Positions 8,724-14,765 of a DNA stretch of 64,000 bases are shown one piece after another. How positions within the stretch are numbered: the stretch's first letter is position 1; every line of letters begins with the position of its first letter. Under the pieces are notes generated by a model, which worked only from the letters and a program-made list of their open reading frames with translations, searched no databases and was not told where the DNA came from. A program made the position numbers and the translations under genes. This DNA is from CALDCK01 sp050618055 (GTDB lineage: Bacteria; Myxococcota_A; UBA9160; SMWR01): contig JBNLVK010000109.1 in assembly GCA_050618055.1 (NCBI GenBank), forward strand, positions 8,007-72,006, written 5' to 3'.

Positions 8724-8727
8724 CGCG

Positions 8728-8883
8728 CTAGCGGCCGCGGGCCACGAGGTAGGCGAGACAGCCGACGGCCAGCGAGATCCCCGGGGCCGGCCACTGGATG
8801 GCCAGCCAGGACACCGCCATGCAGGCGAGGGCCACCGCCGCGCCGATCGCCCGCGCCCGCCCCTCGCGGCGACGATCAGGCAC
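8728..8883 (-). CDS. Small hydrophobic protein
   Basis: 51 residues from GTG 8883: a basic N-terminus (VPDRRREGRARAIG) and then two short hydrophobic stretches separated by WPAPG. It lies convergent to the SDR gene with a 4-base gap. Length, charge and hydrophobicity fit a small inner-membrane protein; no family is recognised and the gene could be spurious. Confidence 0.4.
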   Translation of the reverse strand: MPDRRREGRARAIGAAVALACMAVSWLAIQWPAPGISLAVGCLAYLVARGR

Positions 8884-8958
8884 GTGGCCCTCGATCCCGA
8901 AGCATGGGGACACCGGACACGGGATCAGCCTAGCCGGCGACCGGCTGCCCACGAGGCG

Positions 8959-9429
8959 CTACCAGCGCGACGCGCGCAGGCGTGATCCCCAGACCTCGGC
9001 GGCCCGCCACATCTGGCGGCTCGAGCAGCGGCCCTGGTGGCTGGTCCGGTCGCCGCGCGCGTCGAAGAAGACCCGGCAGCCGCGGTCCATCGCCACGTAG
9101 CCGTAGCCGTCGTGGCCCCGGAAGACCCGGGGGCCGCGGCGGAAGCTCCGCTCGTGCAGGCTCGCCTGCCACGCCTGCCCGGCCATCCACATCTGGCGGC
9201 CGGAGCAGTGGCCCTGGTGACTGGTCTGGCCGCCGCGCGCGTCGAAGAAGACACGGCAGTCGCGGCCCATGCGGACGAACCCGTAGCCGTCCTGGCTCAC
9301 GACGACCCGGGAGGCGCGAGCGTGACGCGAGGTGTCGTGGCGGGCGTCGGCACCCGCCGACGCCCCGAGCAGCAGCAGGGCCGCCGCGACGAGGGATCCC
9401 AGGCCGGAAGGAACGGATGAGTGGCGCAT
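8959..9429 (-). CDS. Secreted protein with an internally duplicated Cys-containing module
   Basis: 156 residues with a signal peptide (residues 1-29). The mature part consists of two copies of a roughly 46-residue module: DGYGFVRMGRDCRVFFDARG...TSHQGHCSGRQMWMA and DGYGYVAMDRGCRVFFDARG...TSHQGRCSSRQMWRA. Each has two cysteines at matching positions, likely a disulphide per module. The copies are also very similar at DNA level, indicating a recent tandem duplication. No known domain is recognised; it is probably a periplasmic or extracellular binding protein. Start ATG 9429 has GAGGAGCC upstream. Confidence 0.7.
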   Translation of the reverse strand: MRHSSVPSGLGSLVAAALLLLGASAGADARHDTSRHARASRVVVSQDGYGFVRMGRDCRVFFDARGGQTSHQGHCSGRQMWMAGQAWQASLHERSFRRGPRVFRGHDGYGYVAMDRGCRVFFDARGDRTSHQGRCSSRQMWRAAEVWGSRLRASRW

Positions 9430-9490
9430 GTCGGCTCCTCGGCAGTGTCGAGGAGTTCGACGCGCTCCCGCCGTCCGGATTCACTCTCAT

Positions 9491-9538
9491 TTTGTATATA
9501 TATTTTCTAGACAATCTATCAATATCGTCTATATTACT
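9491..9538 (+). promoter_or_regulatory. AT-rich promoter/operator block
   Basis: In a genome of very high G+C this 48-base block is about three quarters A+T. It contains TTTGTATATATATTTTC followed by an imperfect inverted repeat with arms TAGAC (9508) and GTCTA (ending 9531). It sits directly upstream of the GTG at 9554 and of the operon leading to the CarH-like regulator. A promoter with binding sites for that regulator is a reasonable inference. Confidence 0.5.
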
Positions 9539-9553
9539 GCCCGAGGAGAGCCC

Positions 9554-9748
9554 GTGACCGCAACGACCGCCACCTGCACGCTCCGCCACCTGCACCAGTG
9601 CCTGTCCGATCTCGGGCTGGACGGCGAGGAGGCGGCGCTCGCCGTGTTCGAGCTGGTCAGGCAGGGCGACGTCCGGCTCGTGGGCGACCACGCGGACGCG
9701 CTGCTGTGGGTCTTCGCCCCGGCGATCGCCGCGCGAGAATGGAACTGA
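9554..9748 (+). CDS. Small hypothetical protein, first gene of the kinase/CarH-like cluster
   Basis: 64 residues from GTG 9554, with GAGGAGAG six bases upstream. The sequence (CTLRHLHQCLSDLGLDGEEA, then LAVFELVRQGDVRLVGDHAD) is helical with no transmembrane segment; FELVRQGDVRLVG resembles the wing of a small winged-helix protein, but this is weak. It overlaps the start of the ABC1 kinase and follows the AT-rich block, so it is probably co-expressed with the kinase. Confidence 0.55.
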   Translation: MTATTATCTLRHLHQCLSDLGLDGEEAALAVFELVRQGDVRLVGDHADALLWVFAPAIAAREWN

Positions 9749-11067
9749 CGCGCATGAACCGTGCATCGCGAATTCCCGCCGGGCGGCTCGAGCGACTGGC
9801 CCGCATCGGCTGGCTGGGCGCCGAGGTGGCCGTGGGCGGAGCCTTCGAGGGCCTGCGCCGCGTCGGCGGGGCGGCCCAGGAGGCGGGCAACGTCTTCCTC
9901 ACGCCGGCCAACGCCGACCGCCTGGTGCGCCGGCTCTCGCGCCTGCGCGGAGCCGCCATGAAGGCCGGCCAGATGCTCTCGATGGAGGCGTCGGACCTGC
10001 TGCCGCCCCAGGTGGCCGAGCGCCTGGCGGACCTGCGCGCCGACGGCGACGCCATGCAGCCGGACCAGCTCGAGGGTGTCCTCACCGAGGCCTGGGGCCC
10101 CGACTGGCGCGGGCGCCTGCACCACTTCGATCCGGAGCCGATGGCCGCCGCGTCGATCGGCCAGGTGCACGCCGCCGTCGACCTGGAGGGCCGCGACCTG
10201 GCGGTCAAGGTGCAGTACCCGGGCGTGGCCGAGAGCATCGGCAGCGACGTCGACAACCTGGCCGCCGCCTTCCGCATGGCCCGCATCCTGCCGCGCGACT
10301 TCGACATGGCGCCCATCGTCGAGGACACCAAACGACAGCTCTCCGAGGAGGCCGACTACGCGCTCGAGGCAGAGCGCCTGGCGCGCTACGCCCGGCTGCT
10401 GCGCGGCGAGCCGGGGGTGGTCGTCCCCGAGGTGCACGCCGGGCTCACCACGCCCCGGGTGCTCGTCATGCAGCGGCTGTTCGGCGTTCCGCTCGAGGAC
10501 CTCTGCGGCCCGGATCACGATCCGGCCGAGCGCGATCGCGCCGCGGCCCTGCTGATCCGCCTGATGCTGCGCGAGCTGTTCGAGTTCCGCTTCATGCAGA
10601 CGGACCCGAACTTCGCCAACTACCTGTGGCTGGGCGACGGACGCATCGGACTGCTCGACCTGGGGGCGGGGCAGGCCCTGCCCCGCTCGCTCACCGACGG
10701 CTACGCCGGGCTCTTCCGCAGCGCGCTGGCCGACGATCGCCCGGGGCTCGAGCGCGCGGTGCGCGCGCTGGGCTTCGTCGAGGCCGGCGACCCGCCGGCC
10801 CTGGTGCGCGGGGTGCTCGACCTGGTGCGGCTGGCGACCGAGCCCTTCCGGACGCCGGGCCCCTACGACTTCGGCCGCTCCGACCTGCCGGCCCGCGCCC
10901 GCGACGCCGGAGCCGAGTTCGTCCTGGGCGGGGCCGTCCGCCGGGCGCCGCCGGCGCGCACCCTGTTCGTGCAGCGAAAGCTGGGCGGCACCTTCCTGCT
11001 CTGCCACCGGCTGGGCGCCCGCGTGGACGCCCGCCGGATCCTGGAGGCCGCCCTCGAACGGGGTTGA
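9739..11067 (+). CDS. ABC1/AarF/UbiB family atypical kinase
   Basis: 442 residues. The protein-kinase-like ABC1 fold is recognised by the KxGQ motif (MKAGQMLS, residues 74-81), the Ala-rich loop AAASIGQVH (136-144) that replaces the glycine loop, the ATP lysine in LAVKVQYP, EADYALEAERLARY, the catalytic/metal segment QTDPNFANY and the DFG equivalent LLDLGAG. Family members support ubiquinone synthesis or lipid handling. ATG 9739 overlaps the preceding stop; ATG 9754 is the alternative. In a CarH-type neighbourhood a light- or stress-controlled role is possible but inferred. Confidence 0.88.
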   Translation: MELTRMNRASRIPAGRLERLARIGWLGAEVAVGGAFEGLRRVGGAAQEAGNVFLTPANADRLVRRLSRLRGAAMKAGQMLSMEASDLLPPQVAERLADLRADGDAMQPDQLEGVLTEAWGPDWRGRLHHFDPEPMAAASIGQVHAAVDLEGRDLAVKVQYPGVAESIGSDVDNLAAAFRMARILPRDFDMAPIVEDTKRQLSEEADYALEAERLARYARLLRGEPGVVVPEVHAGLTTPRVLVMQRLFGVPLEDLCGPDHDPAERDRAAALLIRLMLRELFEFRFMQTDPNFANYLWLGDGRIGLLDLGAGQALPRSLTDGYAGLFRSALADDRPGLERAVRALGFVEAGDPPALVRGVLDLVRLATEPFRTPGPYDFGRSDLPARARDAGAEFVLGGAVRRAPPARTLFVQRKLGGTFLLCHRLGARVDARRILEAALERG

Positions 11068-11074
11068 CGACCCT

Positions 11075-11100
11075 GCCCCGGCCCTTCACGTTGCCGGGGC
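11075..11100 (+). terminator. GC-rich hairpin between kinase and CarH-like gene
   Basis: Arms GCCCCGGC (11075-11082) and GCCGGGGC (11093-11100) with a 10-base loop lie in the 36-base gap between the kinase stop and the next start. No T run is present, so it may be a weak terminator, an mRNA-stability element or an attenuator that tunes the regulator. Confidence 0.4.
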
Positions 11101-11103
11101 GGC

Positions 11104-11997
11104 ATGGCAGGCAGGCCTCTTCAGACCGGTGACGACGCCGGAAGCTTCTCCCTCGGCGCGGTGGTCCGGCTGACCGGCCTGACGGAGCACACGATCCGCG
11201 CCTGGGAGCGCCGCTACGGCGCCATCCGCCCCGCCCGGTCCGCCAAGGGGACCCGGCGCTACGCGGAGGCGGACGTCGAACGGCTCCAGCTGCTGCGCGC
11301 CGCGGTCGACGCGGGCCACCGCATCGGCGAGATCGCGGCGCTGCCCGACGCCGAGCTGGTGCGCCGGCTGGAGGCGAAGCCCCAGCAGGCGCGCGATCCG
11401 CTGGAGGAGATCCGCGCCGCCATCGAGCGCCTCGACCCGGGCGAGCTCGATCGGCTGCTGGGACTCCAGCTGGGCGCCCTGGGCATCGACCGCTTCTGCC
11501 GCGACGTCGCCCTGCCGCTGCTGGTCGACATCGGCAACCGCTGGGAGGAGGGCACCGCGACCGTGGCGTCGGAGCACATGCTCTCGGCGAGCCTGCGCGG
11601 GCTGCTCGGCATGGCGCTGCGATCCGAACGGCGCCGGGAGGGCACGGCCCGGGTCCTGTTCGTGACGCCCGAGGGCGAGCGGCACGAGTTCGGCGTGCTG
11701 GCGGCGGCGCTCACCGCTGCCGGTGCCGGCGCCGACGTCACCTACCTGGGCGCCGAGCTTCCGGTCGAGGAGGTGGTGACCGCCTGCGAGACGGCCGGCG
11801 CCTCCGCCGTCGGCCTGAGCGTCGTCACGCTCGGGTCGGACGCCGCCCGTCGCTACCTGGAGGCGCTGCGGGCCGCGCTGCCGGATCGGGTGGTGCTGTG
11901 GGTGGGCGGCGCGGGCGCCCCGGCCCCGGACGACCTCCCCGGCGTGACGAGCCTGGATCTCGACGGGCTGCGCCGCGCCGTGCTCCGGATGCGCTAG
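11104..11997 (+). CDS. CarH/LitR-like MerR regulator with cobalamin-binding domain (putative B12 photoreceptor)
   Basis: 297 residues. N-terminal MerR winged helix: FSLGAVVRLTGLTEHTIRAW followed by ERRYGAIRPARSAKGTRRY. A four-helix cap follows, then a Rossmann B12-binding domain. The two signatures of CarH-type photoreceptors are present: W147-x9-E157-H158 in the helical cap, and E192-x-H194-x-x-G197, whose His is the lower axial cobalt ligand. In characterised CarH proteins adenosylcobalamin holds a DNA-bound repressor tetramer in the dark and light breaks it; LitR and CarA are relatives. The stop codon lies inside the 91-bp palindrome shared with the cytidine deaminase gene. Targets are not shown by sequence; the AT-rich block at 9491 is the best local candidate. 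Confidence 0.88.
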   Translation: MAGRPLQTGDDAGSFSLGAVVRLTGLTEHTIRAWERRYGAIRPARSAKGTRRYAEADVERLQLLRAAVDAGHRIGEIAALPDAELVRRLEAKPQQARDPLEEIRAAIERLDPGELDRLLGLQLGALGIDRFCRDVALPLLVDIGNRWEEGTATVASEHMLSASLRGLLGMALRSERRREGTARVLFVTPEGERHEFGVLAAALTAAGAGADVTYLGAELPVEEVVTACETAGASAVGLSVVTLGSDAARRYLEALRAALPDRVVLWVGGAGAPAPDDLPGVTSLDLDGLRRAVLRMR

Positions 11998-12081
11998 GGA
12001 ATGTCTGCATGAGCCGACTGCTCAGGCCATCCGTCTGGGATGGCCCGAGCGAAACCGTCTTGTGCAGACACTCCCTAGCGC
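11991..12081. repeat. 91-bp palindromic element containing both convergent stop codons
   Basis: Terminal arms of 19 bases, GCGCTAGGGAATGTCTGCA at the left and the reverse complement of GCGCTAGGGAGTGTCTGCA at the right (18 of 19 match), enclose a hairpin with perfect 8-base arms GGCCATCC/GGATGGCC (12025-12045). The TAG stop of the CarH-like gene is in the left arm and the TAG stop of cytidine deaminase in the right arm. It probably works as a bidirectional terminator; a MITE- or REP-like origin is possible. Confidence 0.75.
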
Positions 12082-12488
12082 GCGCCCTTGAAGGGGAGAC
12101 GCAGCGCCAGCTCGTGGAGGCGGGCCTGGCCCACCTCGCCCTTGCCGTCGGACACGACGACGAGCAGGTCCTTCCCGCCGAGCTCGAGCCCCACCTGGAG
12201 GCACGCGCCGCAGGGCCAGGTGAGCTCGCCGGCGGTGCGCGGGGCGACCAACGCCAGCACGTCCGGGCGACCCAGGCCCTGGGCGACGACCGAGAACAAG
12301 GCGGCCCGCTCGGCGCACATGGCCAGACCCAACGAGACGTTCTCGACCAGCGCACCGGGAACGACCGCGTTGCGTTCGGTCACCACCGCCGCGCCCATCT
12401 TGAAGCGCGAGTAGGGCGCGTAGGCGCGCTCACGCGCCCGCTCCGCGTCCTTCAGCGCATCGCTGGCGCGCGGATCCTCGAGCTGCAT
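12075..12488 (-). CDS. cdd: Cytidine deaminase
   Basis: 137 residues, the usual length of the small tetrameric enzyme. It deaminates cytidine/deoxycytidine to uridine/deoxyuridine in pyrimidine salvage. The zinc site is complete: C58-A59-E60 (Glu is the proton shuttle) and P92-C93-G94-A95-C96. YAPYSRFKMGAAVV is the family substrate segment. ATG 12488 has AAGGTG upstream and gives a normal length, whereas an open frame further upstream would add an unrelated extension. Convergent with the CarH-like gene through the palindrome at 11991-12081. Confidence 0.93.
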   Translation of the reverse strand: MQLEDPRASDALKDAERARERAYAPYSRFKMGAAVVTERNAVVPGALVENVSLGLAMCAERAALFSVVAQGLGRPDVLALVAPRTAGELTWPCGACLQVGLELGGKDLLVVVSDGKGEVGQARLHELALRLPFKGAR

Positions 12489-12584
12489 CGCCCGCACCTT
12501 AACACGGGCCCGGCGGAGGTCGAGCGGCCGCGCCCCGCCCACACGAGCCGCCTGGCTGCGGCGAGCGAGAGCCCTGTCCATGGG

Positions 12585-12614
12585 TTGTACAAGTCCGGGG
12601 AACGGGCATAGGAT
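12585..12614 (+). promoter_or_regulatory. Possible sigma-70-type promoter
   Basis: TTGTAC (12585-12590), an 18-base spacer and TAGGAT (12609-12614) lie about 50 bases upstream of the secreted protein starting at 12664. Each box matches four of six consensus bases. Confidence 0.3.
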
Positions 12615-12663
12615 GATCCTCGTGGTGGGGGCTCTCACGTACACCCACCCACGGAGTCCGAGC

Positions 12664-13131
12664 ATGAGCTACCGAGCGACGATTCTCGCCGCCGTCCCTG
12701 GACTGGCAGCAGCCCTTCTCCTCCTGCCGGCTCCGGCTTCGGCCGCGGCCCGGAGGCACGTCCTGCCGGGCCTCGCCTGCGACGCGGGAGGCAATACCTT
12801 CCAGTACGCCAAGCAGAGCGGCTCGGTCCGGAATGCGGCGTCGGTGGGCGTCTTCTACTGGTGCCCCGTCCCCCGGGAGCGGTTGAACTGGCCGATCTCC
12901 ACCCTCAAGGTGGTCGTGGAGCGTCCCGACACCGAACCCGACTTCACCTGCTCGTTCTTCAGCTATTCGGGAGACGGCAGCTTCGTCGAATCCAAGAGCC
13001 GGACGACGAACGGCAGTGGCACCCAGACGCTCACCATCAACGGCCTCACCACCACCACGGATGGAAGCGTCAGCATTGCCTGCGCCCTGCCGCCCCAGGG
13101 CCGCATCCATTCGATTCGCTGGGAAGAGTGA
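12664..13131 (+). CDS. Secreted hypothetical protein
   Basis: 155 residues. A signal peptide is clear (residues 1-33, ending PASAAA). The mature protein contains cysteines in GLACDAG, YWCPVP, FTCSFFS and IACALPP and is rich in beta-strand-like segments with Thr/Ser, similar to small secreted beta-sandwich proteins common in Myxococcota; no named family is recognised. The start at 12664 is chosen because the signal peptide begins there. The stop overlaps the GTG of the next gene (GTGA), so the two are coupled. Confidence 0.7.
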   Translation: MSYRATILAAVPGLAAALLLLPAPASAAARRHVLPGLACDAGGNTFQYAKQSGSVRNAASVGVFYWCPVPRERLNWPISTLKVVVERPDTEPDFTCSFFSYSGDGSFVESKSRTTNGSGTQTLTINGLTTTTDGSVSIACALPPQGRIHSIRWEE

Positions 13132-13871
13132 CGGACGCGATCGGACCACCAGACCCGTCCACCGCCCCTCCCGGTCCGATGCCCCGTCGCAACCCGCGCC
13201 GTACCGCCTTCGCGGCGCTCGTGGTCGTGATCGCCGGCGCCGGTCTCTGGGTCGTGCTGCGCAACGGGCAGGGGCCGCCTGGCGAAGGACCGCCCCCGGC
13301 GCCGCGGGTCGAGTCCGCGCGGTTGTCGGAGATCGAAGACCGTCTGCAGGAGATCCGCGCGCGCCTGGACGGGCTGGCGGCGCAGCAGTCCGCCTCGGCG
13401 CGGGCCCAGGACGAGCTGGCGGACGCCCTCGAGTCCATCGCCGCCCGGCTCGAAACGATCGGGGCCTCGCTGCCATCCGGCTCGGACCCACGAGAGGCCG
13501 CGGACGAGACGGCCGAAACGGCGCCCGCGCCGGAGGAGGACGTCCAGCAGGTCGTAGCGGCGCTGGGTAGCCGCCTCGCGGAAGAAGCCGTGGACCCCTC
13601 GTGGAGTGCCGAGGCCACGGACCAGCTCCACCGCGCCACGGAGCAGATCGAGGACCTGGCAACGGAACCCAGCCGGGTCGAGTGCCGTTCGACGCTGTGT
13701 CGCGTCGAGACCCACCATCCGGACCGCGGGGCGCTGGAAGCCTTCGTCGTGGCCTTGCCGCTCTCGCTGGGCTGGAACAGCACGGTCCGCGCCGGCGAGA
13801 TCCCGCACAACGACGGCACCCTGAGCAGCGTCGTGTTCATCAGCCGGAATGGTCTCGACCTGGAGGACTAG
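13128..13871 (+). CDS. Membrane-anchored coiled-coil protein with C-terminal Cys-pair domain
   Basis: 247 residues from GTG 13128. There is one transmembrane segment at about residues 25-43 (TAFAALVVVIAGAGLWVVL), then a coiled coil (residues 60-115; LSEIEDRLQEIRARLDGLAA), a charged linker and a C-terminal domain with VECRSTLCRVET. This Cys-x4-Cys-Arg-Val pattern recurs in uncharacterised exported proteins of myxobacteria and relatives. The topology suggests a periplasmic domain on a single anchor. It is translationally coupled to the secreted protein upstream and may act with it. Confidence 0.7.
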   Translation: MTDAIGPPDPSTAPPGPMPRRNPRRTAFAALVVVIAGAGLWVVLRNGQGPPGEGPPPAPRVESARLSEIEDRLQEIRARLDGLAAQQSASARAQDELADALESIAARLETIGASLPSGSDPREAADETAETAPAPEEDVQQVVAALGSRLAEEAVDPSWSAEATDQLHRATEQIEDLATEPSRVECRSTLCRVETHHPDRGALEAFVVALPLSLGWNSTVRAGEIPHNDGTLSSVVFISRNGLDLED

Positions 13872-14060
13872 TCCCTCGAAACCGGGCCGGGGCGCAGGCG
13901 CGCTGGCGCCACCTGCTCGCCGTCCTACGGTCGCACCCGTGCGAAACCGGGCACAGGATGGGATGCCGGTTGCATTTGCCCCGCCGGGATAGGACGATTC
14001 CTGCCTCGGGAGGAGCTTCTGGCAGGAGACACAGCGATCACGCGCGACCGCTTCGACGCG

Positions 14061-14765
14061 GTGCTCTTCGATCTCGACGGCGTCATCACCGACACCGCCG
14101 CGATCCACCGTGCCTGCTGGAAGGAGACCTTCGACGCCTACCTGCTGGCACGCGCCGAGGCCCACGGCGAGCGCTTCCGCCCCTTCGACGAGGAGGACTA
14201 CCTCCGCTACGTGGACGGACGCCCGCGCTACGACGGCGTGCGCGCCTTCCTCGCCTCCCGCGGCATCGAGCTTCCCGAGGGCGATCCGTCCGATGCGGCC
14301 GACGCCGAGACGGTCTGCGGTCTCGGCAACCGCAAGAACGACCGCGTCGGGCCCGCCATCACCGAGAAGGGGGTCGACGTCTTCCCGGGCAGCCTGGCCT
14401 GGCTCGAGCAGCTGCGCGCGGCGGGCTTCCGCACGGCCCTGGTCTCGGCCAGCGCCAACGCGGCCACGGTGCTCGAGGTGACCGGGCTCCTCGACGCCTT
14501 CGAGGTGCGCGTCGACGGCTGTGTGCTCGCGGCCGAGGGCATCGCCGGCAAGCCGGCCCCCGACTCCTTCCTGGAGGCGGCGCGGCGGCTGGGCGTCCCC
14601 CCGGAGCGCGCAGTGGTGGTCGAGGACGCCCGGTCGGGCGTGGAGGCCGGGAGGGCCGGGAGCTTCGGGCTCGTGATCGGGGTGGCTCGCCACGGTGATG
14701 CGGCGGCGCTGCGCGACGCGGGGGCGGATCGCGTCGTCGACGACCTCGGGGAGCTGGTGGCGTGA
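14061..14765 (+). CDS. pgmB: Beta-phosphoglucomutase (HAD superfamily)
   Basis: Converts beta-glucose-1-phosphate to glucose-6-phosphate. The HAD nucleophile motif is FDLDGVITDTA (first Asp forms the phosphoaspartate, second is the acid/base); the cap domain, VSASANA and GKPAPDSFLEAARRLG (motif III Lys) and VVEDARSGVEAG (Mg-binding acidic pair) follow in order. It overlaps the GH65 phosphorylase by GTGA, the standard pairing. The start is uncertain: GTG 14061 is used here, but in-frame coding continues upstream (ITRDRFDAV) to an ATC at 14037 that has AGGAG at ideal spacing. Confidence 0.88.
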   Translation: MLFDLDGVITDTAAIHRACWKETFDAYLLARAEAHGERFRPFDEEDYLRYVDGRPRYDGVRAFLASRGIELPEGDPSDAADAETVCGLGNRKNDRVGPAITEKGVDVFPGSLAWLEQLRAAGFRTALVSASANAATVLEVTGLLDAFEVRVDGCVLAAEGIAGKPAPDSFLEAARRLGVPPERAVVVEDARSGVEAGRAGSFGLVIGVARHGDAAALRDAGADRVVDDLGELVA

